A DNA stretch of 64,000 bases from an uncultured Acidobacteriaceae bacterium (GCA_903828675.1 CAIKND010000117.1:1-64000); one strand, 5' to 3'; counted from the first letter of the stretch, positions 29,419-38,709 are shown. Program-made: numbers and translations. Notes: generated by a model from the sequence alone, not told the origin.

Positions 29419-31602
29419 ATGCACACGGAGGTTGAAGACTCCGGAAATAGCGATTCAAATTTAGCCGAGAAAGACAACAGTATCCAAGGGCGCAGAAACA
29501 TGGTCTCAAGCATCGGCAACCGCGGCGAAAAGCTCACCACCCTCAAGCTCACGGTGGTGCAGTACGGCATTTTGCTCATGATGCTCATACTGGCCGGGCA
29601 GTTGTGGCGCCTCCAGGTTCTGGGCGCGGAAAACTTCCGCCTGCTTGCCGAGCAGAACCGCATTCGCAAGGAACCGATTCTCGCCGCCCGCGGCAAGCTC
29701 TTTGACCGCGAGGGCCGTTTGCTGGTCGATAACTACCCCGCCGTTTCCTGTTTTTTGGTCCGTGAAATGGGACGCAATGTGGACGCCGACCTGCCCCTCA
29801 TTTCCCACGGACTCAACCTCGACCTCGAGCAGTTGCGCTCCACCCTTCGCCGCTATCGCGCTGCGCCTGGTTATCAGCCCATCCCCATCAAGCAGGACAT
29901 CACCGCTGATGAGCAGGCATTTATCGAGGCCCACCGCAACGAACTGCCGGAGTTGGAAACTATTGACGAAGAACACCGTCTCTATCCTCGCGACGGCTTC
30001 GCTTCTCACCTCATCGGCTATGTGGGTGAAGTCAGCGAGGAAGATCTCAACAACCCGCGCTTTTCCTATTACGAACCAGGCGACGTGGTGGGCAAGGCAG
30101 GCATCGAGGAGACCTACGATGCTCTGCTCCGCGGACTCGACGGTTCAAAAGACGTGATTGTGGACAGCCACGGGCGCGAAGTGGGCTACCTGCGCACCCA
30201 GCACTCCACCCCCGGCCAGGACCTCAGACTCACCATCGACAACGACCTGCAGCGCGCCGCCGAGTTGGCGCTTGGTGACCGCAATGGCGCTATTGTAGCC
30301 ATGGACCCCCGCAACGGCGAGATTCTCGCCATGGTTTCCAGACCGAGCTTTGATCCGAATGCCTTTGCCGTCCGCATCAATCGAGTCGACTGGAACAAGC
30401 TCATCACCGACCCCGACCATCCACTTATGAACAAGACCATCCAGGCGCAGTTGGCGCCCGGATCAACCTTCAAGATCCTCATGTCGGTAGCCGGCCTGCA
30501 AGAGGGCATCGCTCAGACCATGAAGATTAACTGCCCCGGCGGATGGGGCCCATATGGCTTTTTCCACCACTGCGACGAGCACCATGGCGCGGTCGACATC
30601 CACAACGCCATCCCCTTCTCCTGCGACACCTTCTTCTATATGCTCGGCGACAAGCTGGGCATCGACAGAATCGCAAAATATGCCACCGCCTTCGGATTCG
30701 GCCAGAAGACTGGAATCGATCTCCCCGGCGAACAGCCTGGCCTCATGCCTTCTGCTCAATGGAAGCTCCGGAACTACCGCAACCGGTGGTATCCCGACGA
30801 AACCCTCGATGTCGCCATCGGCCAGGGCGCGGTTGAAGCTACGCCGCTGCAACTGGCGCGCGTCATCGGCGGCATCGCCTCGGGCGGCCACATGGTCCGG
30901 CCGCACACAGTCTTTCCTGATCAACTGCCTGAGGACTTCCGCAAGGCGCTGCCAGACAGCTTTCCGGGCACCGGCGCGGCGGACCTTCCCATCGATCCTG
31001 AGAACTGGATTACCGTCACCGACGGCATGGCGGAGGTAACTCAACCCGGCTACTTCCATACCGCCGGTTCAGCGCACCTCGAAGGCATCGATTTCGGCGG
31101 CAAAACCGGCACCGCGCAAACCATGAGCCATGAAGCGTTGGGGCGCATTGGCAAGAGCAAAAGCAACAACCCAAATGTCTGGTTTGTCGGCCTCACTCCT
31201 CGCCGCAATCCCGAACTGGTGGTCGCCGTGCTCTGGCAGAACGGCGAATTCAGTTATTACCCCGCCCGCATTGGCGCCAAGGTTGTGTCGGCCTATGTTG
31301 AGAAGCAACGCCGCCTGGCAAATAACCTTGTCCCCCTGAAACAAGCGGCTCCGGTCGCGATGAGCGCCGTCTTTACTGCTCCCGGCAACTCTGTCGGTCA
31401 GGATGGCAAACCCGCCAAGCTTCAGGCCGGCAACTTGCTTGTTCAGAACGGCCAGATCGTAGCCCACCCCGCTCCCGGGACGCATACCGGAACTCAACCT
31501 TTACACAAATCCGGCGCTGCACCCGCAGCCGGATCTCGCCCAACCCCAACTCGACCGCTCCCGGACGCAATCCGGCCAGCGAGTTCCCGAAAGGGGCAAT
31601 AA
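29419..31602 (+). CDS. mrdA: Penicillin-binding protein 2, peptidoglycan transpeptidase
   Basis: 727 residues. Class B penicillin-binding protein that cross-links peptidoglycan during elongation. One transmembrane helix (about 47-65) is followed by the pedestal domain and the transpeptidase domain with the active-site motifs SxxK (Ser349 and Lys352 in APGSTFK), SxD (Ser401 in SCDTFF, in place of the usual SxN) and KTGT (Lys562). The C-terminal 90 residues are low-complexity (Pro/Ala/Gly-rich). ATG 29419 sits close behind GGAG; ATG 29500 is an alternative. rodA follows 4 bases after the stop. Confidence 0.95.
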   Translation: MHTEVEDSGNSDSNLAEKDNSIQGRRNMVSSIGNRGEKLTTLKLTVVQYGILLMMLILAGQLWRLQVLGAENFRLLAEQNRIRKEPILAARGKLFDREGRLLVDNYPAVSCFLVREMGRNVDADLPLISHGLNLDLEQLRSTLRRYRAAPGYQPIPIKQDITADEQAFIEAHRNELPELETIDEEHRLYPRDGFASHLIGYVGEVSEEDLNNPRFSYYEPGDVVGKAGIEETYDALLRGLDGSKDVIVDSHGREVGYLRTQHSTPGQDLRLTIDNDLQRAAELALGDRNGAIVAMDPRNGEILAMVSRPSFDPNAFAVRINRVDWNKLITDPDHPLMNKTIQAQLAPGSTFKILMSVAGLQEGIAQTMKINCPGGWGPYGFFHHCDEHHGAVDIHNAIPFSCDTFFYMLGDKLGIDRIAKYATAFGFGQKTGIDLPGEQPGLMPSAQWKLRNYRNRWYPDETLDVAIGQGAVEATPLQLARVIGGIASGGHMVRPHTVFPDQLPEDFRKALPDSFPGTGAADLPIDPENWITVTDGMAEVTQPGYFHTAGSAHLEGIDFGGKTGTAQTMSHEALGRIGKSKSNNPNVWFVGLTPRRNPELVVAVLWQNGEFSYYPARIGAKVVSAYVEKQRRLANNLVPLKQAAPVAMSAVFTAPGNSVGQDGKPAKLQAGNLLVQNGQIVAHPAPGTHTGTQPLHKSGAAPAAGSRPTPTRPLPDAIRPASSRKGQ

Positions 31603-31606
31603 CCGG

Positions 31607-32704
31607 ATGCGACGCCTTCTCAGCTTTCGCGATTTCGACTGGGCGCTGCTTGCCATGGTCGTCACGCTCTGCGCCTTGTCGGTTTTTGAGATCTACACCG
31701 CCACCCTGCATACAAAATATTTGGGCTTCCACACCAAACAAATGTTCTGGATAGCCGCTGGCCTGGTGGCCATGTTCCTCTTCGCCAAAATCGACTATCA
31801 CCGTTTACTCGATTGGGCCCCCTGGGCCTACGGCGTTTGCCTTTTTTCTTTGGTCGCAGTCCTCGCCGTCGGCCGTAAGGTCCTTGGGGCAAAACGTTGG
31901 ATACAGATAGGTTCCATGCACTTCCAGCCCTCAGAGTGGGTCAAGCTGGTTCTCATCCTTGTCGTTGCCCGTTACTTTGCCAACCTGGGCGGGCGTTCGC
32001 TCACTTGGAAAGAAATCGCCAAGGCGTTTGTTATGGTTGGCATTCCCATGCTCCTGGTCATCAAGCAGCCTGATCTGGGGACCACGCTCACCTATACCCC
32101 TATTCTCGTCGCCGGTCTCTTCCTCGGCGGCATCAACATCCGCCAGGCGCTCATCCTCTCCACAGCCGCCGTCGTGCTGGTGGCAGGTGTCTGGACCAGC
32201 GGCAAGATCCTCAAGCCCTACCAGAAAGCCCGCCTCACCAGCTTCGTAAACCCTGACAACGACCCCAGGGGAACCGGTTACCAGCTCAAGCAATCACTCA
32301 TTGCCGTCGGCTCCGGAGGCGTCTGGGGCCAGGGTGCCGCCAAGGGCACTCAAACCCAGGGCGACTTCCTCCCCATCCCCCACGCCGACTTCATCTTTGC
32401 CGCCTTCAGCGAGGAACATGGCTTCATCGGCGCGATTTTCGTCCTGCTGCTATACTTTTTCATATTGATGCGTTTGATTCAGAACGCTCAAACAGCAGCA
32501 GACCTGTCCGGTTCCCTGATTATCATGGGAGTAGTGGCTGTGTTGACCTTTCAGATTGCGGTCAATGTCGGTATGGTCATCGGTTTTATGCCCGTCACCG
32601 GAATTCCTTTACCGTTAATGAGTTACGGCGGTTCTTCGGTGTTGTTTACCTTCCTGGCGCTAGGTGCGGTGATGAATGTCCGCATGCGCAGGTTTGTAAA
32701 CTGA
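31607..32704 (+). CDS. rodA: Peptidoglycan glycosyltransferase RodA (SEDS family)
   Basis: 365 residues with about ten transmembrane helices. RodA polymerises lipid II into glycan strands with PBP2. SEDS signatures are WIQIGSMHFQPSEWVKLVLI, KQPDLGTTLTYTPILVAGLF, the GYQLKQSLIAVGSGGVWGQG block, PHADFIFAAFSEEHGFIGA with the catalytic Asp loop, and MPVTGIPLPLMSYGGSSVLF. It is the last gene of the shape operon. A 568-base gap precedes the next gene in the same direction. Confidence 0.96.
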   Translation: MRRLLSFRDFDWALLAMVVTLCALSVFEIYTATLHTKYLGFHTKQMFWIAAGLVAMFLFAKIDYHRLLDWAPWAYGVCLFSLVAVLAVGRKVLGAKRWIQIGSMHFQPSEWVKLVLILVVARYFANLGGRSLTWKEIAKAFVMVGIPMLLVIKQPDLGTTLTYTPILVAGLFLGGINIRQALILSTAAVVLVAGVWTSGKILKPYQKARLTSFVNPDNDPRGTGYQLKQSLIAVGSGGVWGQGAAKGTQTQGDFLPIPHADFIFAAFSEEHGFIGAIFVLLLYFFILMRLIQNAQTAADLSGSLIIMGVVAVLTFQIAVNVGMVIGFMPVTGIPLPLMSYGGSSVLFTFLALGAVMNVRMRRFVN

Positions 32705-33272
32705 CTCGGTTCCGGAACATTTCCCGGAGGCCGATAAAACAGCTTCACCTCTTGTGTTGCCCGGAACAGTCCGGACCGCAAGAGAAGTATTTTCAAGCAT
32801 TTCGCCGGCTAGGTCCGCATGGACCGCGCTCCCGGCAGGATTGGGTTTATGAGTACGCAGAGACGGGAAAACCGTTGGCGGCCAGTTAGTTGTATAGATA
32901 CCGCGGAAGCGTTGATGTGTTTTTGCCTCGCTTCCTTTGTGCGGTTGGTCTATGCAAACGCCAGCGGTACAACGGCCCCGCCGGCCTTGCCGGCTTGGTT
33001 CCGACCCGACGACGAAGATATGTCGCCAGGGGCATCGGAATTGGCCACAAACTCTCTGCGATTGGATCACCGTATCGTAAGGCTCGCTTGGCTTGTTCGT
33101 CAGGACATCCGCCACAATCCGCGTAGTTCGTCGCCCCCCGGGGCCGGCAGCCGCTCGGAAGCGTCTTTTAGGTCATCCTTTCCACCCATCCCCTCCCCTA
33201 CCGCTCTTGCGCGTCTCCATCCCTCCTTGCCGCGTGTACCAGCAGGCCTAAGCCGCTGGACGGAAAGGTACG
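32705..33272 (+). promoter_or_regulatory. Long gap before RNase E/G, candidate structured leader
   Basis: 568 bases without a supportable gene between rodA and the RNase E/G gene. Small inverted repeats occur, such as GCCGG (32980-32984) with CCGGC (32990-32994), and GGTCC-GCAT-GGACC near 32813-32826. A frame at 32819-33310 has unlikely composition. In E. coli, rne has a long autoregulatory 5' leader, so this could be a functional analogue; that is inference. Confidence 0.4.
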
Positions 33273-36200
33273 ATGGCAAAAGAGATTTGCATCTCCAGCA
33301 CGCCGCATGAGACGCGGCTTGCAATTCTTGAAGACGATCAGCTCGCGGAAATTTATTACGAACGCGAAAACGAATACACCCTGGCAGGATCCATCTACAA
33401 CGGGCGCGTCACCCGCGTCCTGCCCGGCATGCAATCCGCATTTGTAGACCTTGGTCTCGAACGCGATGCCTTCCTTTATGTGACTGATTTCATGGAGTTG
33501 GAAGACCCGGAAGAGACCGACGAGCTTGAGAAAGCCGCGGCCAGTGGCGCCAACCAGGCTCCTCGCGAAGTCAGGCATGCGGCTCCCGTTGCGGAACCGG
33601 TCGTTGCCCGCCCCCCCCAGAAGCGTGAGCCGCGCCCCGAGCGTCCCCCAAGGGATCGCCGCCCTGTTGAAGCGGCCGCTCCAGAAATCGTCGAAGTAGC
33701 CCCCCCGGTTTATGAGTCCGTGGTCATCGCCGAGCAGGCTGAAGCCGACCAGGAAGGCACCGGCGCTCGCCGCTGGCGTGGACGCCGCAATCGGCGTGGC
33801 GCGCGTGGAACCGCCGCAACCCCTGAAGTCCGCACACAATCGGAAAACACCATCGTGATTTCCTCGGAACCATTCGATGAACCTGAGATCGCTGACGAGA
33901 TTCATGCCTCCGCCTTCCAGCCCGTCGACGCCCCGGCTCAGAAGACCATCCCAGCATCTGCTTGGTCAGCTCCTACGCCTCGCGAGTCGTCCCAGGCCCC
34001 AGTTCCGTTTGTCCTGCCCGGCGAGTCGCTCTCAAAATACGGTGGCGCCCCGGTCAGCGACTCTCCTGCGTCCGCACCCGAGCCAGCCGCGCCAATCCGC
34101 CCGGCCAGCAGTTTCAAGCCCCCAACGCTGATTGAAGGCCCGCTCGAGTGGGATGGCAGTGGCCTGTTGCCCGGCGAGTCTATCTCCCGCCATCGCACCC
34201 CTCAGCCCGAGCCGGTTCAGGAAGTCGAATTCCCGAACCACGATATAAACCCCGATGAGGTGGAAGAAGAGGACCTCGTATCGGAAAGAGCCGACTCTCA
34301 CCAGGATTTCGTCCCCGAAGCCCCCTTGGCTGAAATGCAATTCGAAGAAGAAGATCTCTTCGAAGAGTCCATAGAGGCCGCGCCCAGGACATCCGACCCG
34401 GTCGACTTTGAAGTCCAAGAGGTCATTGAAGAGCCCTCTTCCGAAGAGCCTCTGGCTGAACCAGTTACACGCCAGGATGAGGTAGTCGTCGAGTCTGAAT
34501 ACGACGCGCCCACCCCAGCCCACGAAACGCCGGAAGCCGATGCCTCCGCCTCCCACAATGTTGACCCCGCTGCCCCCACCGGCTTCCGCCTGTTCGGCCT
34601 CGGCAAGAAGAAGAAGGAAGAAGAGACCCCCGCAAAAGAGACTGGCGCATCTGTGCCTTCAGTTTCGGCTTACGCCCCTGGCGCCGGCCGCATCGAAGAA
34701 GAGGTCATAGACGGAGAAGAATTCGAAGCTGTCCCCCATTCTCGCCATCACAAGCTCAACGTCCAGGAGATGGACGACTTTGAGGAAGAGACACTTCCCA
34801 GCCACCTGCGCTCCGGCGACCTGGGCGAAATGCTCCAGGAAGCCCACCTTGACCACCGCATCCAACTAAACTTCGACGACAAAAACGGCGAAGATGAATC
34901 CTTCGACGAAGAAGACGATGCTTCCGCCGGAGCCCAGCCCGCAACCACAGACGCGGCCGGGCAGGCCCGCCGTGGTGATCGCGGTGGACGCGGACGCCGT
35001 GGCCGTGGAGCGCAGGCGGCACCGCCTCCCGCCGCTACCAACCGCCGTGGCGGCCCCTCGCGCCGCTCCATGCAGACCTCCGACCTGCCCATCATCTCCG
35101 ACCTGCTCAAGCCCGGTCAGGAGATCCTGGTCCAAATCGCCAAGGAGCCCATCGCCAAGAAGGGCGCACGCATCACTTCGCACATCGCCCTCCCCGGCCG
35201 CTTCCTGGTTTTCATGCCCACCGTTTCGCACGTGGGCGTCAGCCGCAAAATCGCCTCTGACGATGAGCGCCAGCGCCTCAAGCGGATTCTGATTCACGAG
35301 CGCGGCGAAGCCACCGGCGGCCTTATCGTCCGCACCGCGGCTGAGGGAGCGTCGGAAGAAGATCTCCGCGCCGACCTCCGCTTCCTCATGAATCTCTGGA
35401 ACGACATCAAGGCGCGCTCCGACAGTTCCAAGTCGCCTGCGCTCATCTATCACGATCTCTCGCTCATCGAGCGCATCCTTCGCGATCAGGTCAGCTCCAA
35501 CTTCTCCAACATCTGGGTCGATTCTGAAGCCGACTACGAGCGCATTGTCCGCTTCCTCAACCGCTTCTCGCCCACCCTCGTGCGCCGCGTCAAGCTCTAT
35601 ACCAAGGAAACGCCGCTCTTCGAGCACTTCGGCATTCAAGACGAGATCTCTAAGGCCCTGCGCTCCAAGGTTTGGCTCAAGTCCGGCGGCTCCATCGTCA
35701 TCAACCAGACTGAAGCCCTCGTCGCCATCGACATCAACACCGGCAAATATGTCGGCAAGTCGGCTCGCCTCGAGGACACCATCCTCAAGACCAACCTCGA
35801 TGCAGTTCCCGAGATTGTCCGCCAGATTCGCCTTCGCGACCTGGGCGGCATCATCGTCATCGACTTCATCGACATGGACGAGCGCAAGAACCGCTTCCGC
35901 GTCATGGCCGCCCTTGAAGAAGCCCTCAAGAGCGACCGCGCACCTACCAAGGTTCTCCAGTTCAACGACTTCGGCCTCGTCGCCATCACCCGCAAGCGCG
36001 TAAAGCAATCTCTGGAACGGACTCTGTCGGTCCCCTGCCCCACCTGCCAGGCCACCGGCATGGTCAAGAGCCCCACCACAGTCTGCAACGAGATCTACAC
36101 CGAACTGCGCAAGATGAAGAAGCACTTCGAGGGAGCCGACGTCCTCATCCGCGTCAACCCCGAAACCGTCAAGGTCCTCAAGTCGAACAACGCCAGTTGG

Positions 36201-36290
36201 CTCACCGAGTTCGAGGAACTGGTCGGCAAGAACATCCTCGTCAAAAGCGACGCCACCCTGCACCCCGAGCAATTCGACATCCAGGGCTAA
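33273..36290 (+). CDS. Ribonuclease E/G with a large insertion in the S1 domain
   Basis: 1005 residues. Endoribonuclease for rRNA and mRNA processing. The S1 domain begins normally (GSIYNGRVTRVLPGMQSAFV, LYVTDF, to about residue 75) and is then interrupted by about 500 low-complexity residues. These comprise Pro/Ala stretches, strongly acidic Glu/Asp blocks and, at 565-580, an RGG-like basic tract. The S1 domain resumes at about 609 (LLKPGQEILVQIAKEPIAKK). The catalytic Asp residues are present in LVAIDINTGKYVG and GIIVIDFIDMDERKNRF, followed by the zinc-link cysteines in PCPTCQATG. No C-terminal scaffold region follows, so the insertion may replace it. A 20-bp hairpin follows the stop. Confidence 0.95.
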   Translation: MAKEICISSTPHETRLAILEDDQLAEIYYERENEYTLAGSIYNGRVTRVLPGMQSAFVDLGLERDAFLYVTDFMELEDPEETDELEKAAASGANQAPREVRHAAPVAEPVVARPPQKREPRPERPPRDRRPVEAAAPEIVEVAPPVYESVVIAEQAEADQEGTGARRWRGRRNRRGARGTAATPEVRTQSENTIVISSEPFDEPEIADEIHASAFQPVDAPAQKTIPASAWSAPTPRESSQAPVPFVLPGESLSKYGGAPVSDSPASAPEPAAPIRPASSFKPPTLIEGPLEWDGSGLLPGESISRHRTPQPEPVQEVEFPNHDINPDEVEEEDLVSERADSHQDFVPEAPLAEMQFEEEDLFEESIEAAPRTSDPVDFEVQEVIEEPSSEEPLAEPVTRQDEVVVESEYDAPTPAHETPEADASASHNVDPAAPTGFRLFGLGKKKKEEETPAKETGASVPSVSAYAPGAGRIEEEVIDGEEFEAVPHSRHHKLNVQEMDDFEEETLPSHLRSGDLGEMLQEAHLDHRIQLNFDDKNGEDESFDEEDDASAGAQPATTDAAGQARRGDRGGRGRRGRGAQAAPPPAATNRRGGPSRRSMQTSDLPIISDLLKPGQEILVQIAKEPIAKKGARITSHIALPGRFLVFMPTVSHVGVSRKIASDDERQRLKRILIHERGEATGGLIVRTAAEGASEEDLRADLRFLMNLWNDIKARSDSSKSPALIYHDLSLIERILRDQVSSNFSNIWVDSEADYERIVRFLNRFSPTLVRRVKLYTKETPLFEHFGIQDEISKALRSKVWLKSGGSIVINQTEALVAIDINTGKYVGKSARLEDTILKTNLDAVPEIVRQIRLRDLGGIIVIDFIDMDERKNRFRVMAALEEALKSDRAPTKVLQFNDFGLVAITRKRVKQSLERTLSVPCPTCQATGMVKSPTTVCNEIYTELRKMKKHFEGADVLIRVNPETVKVLKSNNASWLTEFEELVGKNILVKSDATLHPEQFDIQG

Positions 36291-36304
36291 GCAACCAACC
36301 CGCC

Positions 36305-36348
36305 ACCAACAGCAAGGCCGGAGCAATCGCTCCGGCCTTGCTGTTGGT
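36305..36348. terminator. Strong bidirectional hairpin after RNase E/G
   Basis: A perfect 20-bp stem (36305-36324 with 36329-36348) around a 4-base loop, between convergent genes (stops at 36290 and 36364). The core reads GCAAGGCCGGAGC-AATC-GCTCC. It is the longest perfect hairpin noticed in the window. Few T bases follow, so it may also stabilise the mRNA 3' ends. Confidence 0.8.
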
Positions 36349-36363
36349 AGCAGCCTCCACTAC

Positions 36364-36813
36364 TCATCCATCATGCCGCACATATTCGACGGTTACTATT
36401 AGGCCCACTTCTGCCAAATGTTTGATATAGGCGCGTGGCATTGGTGCGTCAAGGAATGGCCGCCCATGTTTTTCCTCTGTGATAAACGCAAGGCTGGACA
36501 ACTTCTTCTTGCCTTTCCGATTCCAGATAATCACTTTGACAATGTCCTTGTAAAATTCCGCGCAAGCACCCTTACCTGAGACCTTGAACTCATACGCACA
36601 ACCTTGTTTCTGATCAACGACGTCAATTCTCTGGTCGAGCTCCGAAGCCACCATCGCTTCAATTTGATATCGATCTGGATCGAGAGCGTAGACATCACTG
36701 CGCCATTTCTTTCCGATGGCATTAGCGTTCTTCGTATTCTCAGACACATCGCTGGAGTTCTTCAACCGGAGTGAGAATGCTAACTGAGCAGCATTCACAA
36801 CGGGGTCTGTCAT
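36364..36813 (-). CDS. Possible PD-(D/E)XK-fold nuclease-like protein
   Basis: 149 residues. The run QIEAMVASELDQRIDVVD, then GCAYEFKVSGKGACAEFYKD and VKVIIWNRKGKKKLSSLAFI, has the order of a restriction-endonuclease core: Glu on a helix, Asp, then E-x-K (EFK) on a strand. No family name is assigned. The ATG at 36813 has GTGAGG upstream; a GTG three codons earlier is also possible. It follows vapC by 64 bases on the same strand, so vapB-vapC-nuclease may be one transcript. Confidence 0.55.
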   Translation of the reverse strand: MTDPVVNAAQLAFSLRLKNSSDVSENTKNANAIGKKWRSDVYALDPDRYQIEAMVASELDQRIDVVDQKQGCAYEFKVSGKGACAEFYKDIVKVIIWNRKGKKKLSSLAFITEEKHGRPFLDAPMPRAYIKHLAEVGLIVTVEYVRHDG

Positions 36814-36877
36814 GGTCCTCACCTCGTTGAAAGCATACAGAAGTCCAAGCGCTTTGCATTCGCGCCTTAAATCCGCA

Positions 36878-37264
36878 TCACCGAATCACATGTATCGGAA
36901 TCCCCACCTTCAAGTTCTTCCAAATCTGTTCCGTCGTATACACCGGAGCCTTCAGCACAATCGCCAGCGCCAGGCAAGACCGATCCCCCAACGACAAGCC
37001 ATATTTCTCCGTCTTTGCGATCAGGCTTCCTGCAATCTTTGCTTGTTCGCTGGTAAAGGGTTCGGCCGACGTGACGAGCAATTGGGCGTCCTCCCAGGCC
37101 TCATCCGGATCGTACCCCTTCTTGACGAGTTTGGATTGCACCTCGGCGAGGTTGACCGTGCTGGCAACGGCATCATTCATGACTTCATCCGTCAGCTTCT
37201 CCGAACCTCGTTCGTTTTGGAGCAAGGCAAGAATTGCAGAGGCATCAAGCACAACCTCATTCAT
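36878..37264 (-). CDS. VapC-like PIN-domain toxin ribonuclease
   Basis: 128 residues, a complete PIN domain. First acid in MNEVVLDASAILALLQNERG, conserved Glu in STVNLAEVQSKLVKKG, Asp in LSLGDRSCLALA and a terminal acid in VYTTEQIW. As a VapC toxin it should cleave structured RNA when freed from its antitoxin. The start overlaps the antitoxin stop by 8 bases (ATGAATGA), and GGGAGG lies 9 bases upstream of the ATG. Confidence 0.92.
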   Translation of the reverse strand: MNEVVLDASAILALLQNERGSEKLTDEVMNDAVASTVNLAEVQSKLVKKGYDPDEAWEDAQLLVTSAEPFTSEQAKIAGSLIAKTEKYGLSLGDRSCLALAIVLKAPVYTTEQIWKNLKVGIPIHVIR

Positions 37265-37508
37265 GCCTGGCAGCCTCCCGCCGTTCCGCGCTCAACTCCT
37301 CGGAGAGACTGACTCCTGGTTCAATGTATCGCCGCGCACGCTCCTGTGCCCGCAGAATCCTGCCCCTGATCGTCGAGAGGCGCACCTCACCATCCACAAC
37401 TCGCAAATCCAGTACTCCGCCTGCTTCCATCCCCAGCGCTTCTCGCACTGCCGCTGGAATTACAACGCGGCCCTTCTCTCCCATCCGCAGCTTGGCCTGA
37501 AGTTCCAT
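37257..37508 (-). CDS. VapB-like AbrB/MazE-fold antitoxin
   Basis: 83 residues. The N-terminal swapped-hairpin AbrB domain is clear: LRMGEKGRVVIPAAVREALG with GVLDLRVVDGEVRLS. The C-terminal helical tail (RARRYIEPGVSLSEELSAER) should wrap the toxin. It is of a different fold class from the ribbon-helix-helix antitoxin at 7531. AAGGGGGG precedes the ATG. The repeat just upstream fits autorepression. Confidence 0.92.
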   Translation of the reverse strand: MELQAKLRMGEKGRVVIPAAVREALGMEAGGVLDLRVVDGEVRLSTIRGRILRAQERARRYIEPGVSLSEELSAERREAARHE

Positions 37509-37528
37509 ATGTCCCCCCTTCTTTTGGT

Positions 37529-37575
37529 GACACTATAGTATTCTAGTGCCATTTTTGTTTAAGTGGTACATATTA
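37529..37575 (-). promoter_or_regulatory. Promoter and operator of the vapBC locus
   Basis: An inverted repeat CACTA (37531-37535) and TAGTG (37544-37548) overlaps a weak -10 box (TACTAT on the minus strand), with TTAAAC 16 bases further upstream. This is where an AbrB-fold antitoxin would autorepress. The stretch is AT-rich compared with its surroundings. Confidence 0.4.
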
Positions 37576-37713
37576 ATTAGGGCCCACGTGTGAAGAATGT
37601 GCCCATCCCATCCCCCACCGCAACCTCCTGCCAGAATTGGTGTCTAACCTTACGATGGGAGTACTGCGTGACTTCCGGTCTACACAATACAATTCGTTCT
37701 TCGAGGTTTAGGC

Positions 37714-38580
37714 ATGTCATTCTCCCGTTGGATGTCGCTGAGGCGGCGTGTCGGTTTCTTATGTGGCTTGGCAGTCTTGGCGGCCGGTTCAGCCTGCGCC
37801 CAGTCCTTGCTTTCCCCCAGCCAGTCAGTTTCAGCAGCCTTGTCTTCGAATAGTGAATCCAGCTCACTGCAGCTTGCCGAACTCGCCGCCCCCGACGGCT
37901 TGGCCGCACTTCCCTCCGCACCCGCGCCGGCAGCCTCCGCGGCAGGCCAGCAAGATCGCGGCTGGAAGCGCAAAGCTGCAAACAACTTCGCCTTCGAGGT
38001 GGGCGGCGGCTTCAATGGCCCTACCAACCAAACCTCGCCTTATGTCACATGGGGCGGGCAGTTTACCGTGGGAGGTGGCTACAACTTCTCCAAACGCCTC
38101 GCCCTGTTGGCCGAGTTCCAGCTCATCAACGACAAGCTCCCCGGCAATCTGATTGCCGAGACCGGCGCCAACGGCGGCCATGCCCACATTTGGTCCCTTA
38201 CCCTCGACCCAGTGATCAGTCTCTTCCCCAAGGCAAGCAACGACTTCTACGTCACTGGCGGAGGCGGATTTTATCGCAAGGTCACCAGCTTCACTAACCC
38301 GACACTGGCGGAATATTGCGATTATTACTATTGCGGCATCACGACCGTTAACCAGGTCGTGGGCCACTTTTCTTCGAATCAGAGTGGTTGGAATGTGGGT
38401 GGCGGATACCAGCACCGCATGGGCGGCATGTATAACGAAAGCCGCATGAAGCTCTTCGCTGAGGTCCGCTATCTCAACATAAATACGCCTGCCGTCCTCT
38501 CCAATCCGAACGGCCTGGGAACCACCACCGTTGCCGCCGGGACCAAACTGATCCCCGTAACCTTCGGCGTCCGCTGGTAA
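37714..38580 (+). CDS. Outer-membrane beta-barrel protein
   Basis: 288 residues. A signal peptide (MSFSRWMSLRRRVGFLCGLA and on to about residue 29) and an Ala/Ser/Pro-rich linker precede an eight-stranded-like barrel from about residue 90: alternating aromatic strands such as NNFAFEVGGGF, YVTWGGQFTVGGGYNFSKRL and YNESRMKLFAEVRYLNINTP, ending VTFGVRW. The terminal aromatic residue is the outer-membrane assembly signal. No ligand can be proposed. Cys pairs in CDYYYCG could form a loop disulfide. It is monocistronic; a hairpin repeat (38634-38665) follows. Confidence 0.85.
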   Translation: MSFSRWMSLRRRVGFLCGLAVLAAGSACAQSLLSPSQSVSAALSSNSESSSLQLAELAAPDGLAALPSAPAPAASAAGQQDRGWKRKAANNFAFEVGGGFNGPTNQTSPYVTWGGQFTVGGGYNFSKRLALLAEFQLINDKLPGNLIAETGANGGHAHIWSLTLDPVISLFPKASNDFYVTGGGGFYRKVTSFTNPTLAEYCDYYYCGITTVNQVVGHFSSNQSGWNVGGGYQHRMGGMYNESRMKLFAEVRYLNINTPAVLSNPNGLGTTTVAAGTKLIPVTFGVRW

Positions 38581-38633
38581 CCCCAACCCCTTGAGGTCGC
38601 AGCAAGATGGGGTGTTGGATAGGGTATAAGAAG

Positions 38634-38665
38634 GGGTGCCCCAGGTCCCGCTTCTGGGACCTGGG
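38634..38665. repeat. Covarying hairpin repeat, copy 2 (variant)
   Basis: Starts GGGTGCCCCA like the others; perfect 10-bp stem CCCAGGTCCC (38640-38649) and GGGACCTGGG (38656-38665), 6-base loop. The 3' constant part is lost. It follows the beta-barrel gene. Confidence 0.6.
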
Positions 38666-38709
38666 AAAGTACAACTTCAAATCGTCGTTTAACTTACCAA
38701 CCGGCCGCT

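Noticed and set aside
34866-36326. 486-residue open frame antisense to the RNase E/G gene
   Set aside because: The sense frame has catalytic motifs and the antisense frame has none; shadow frame.
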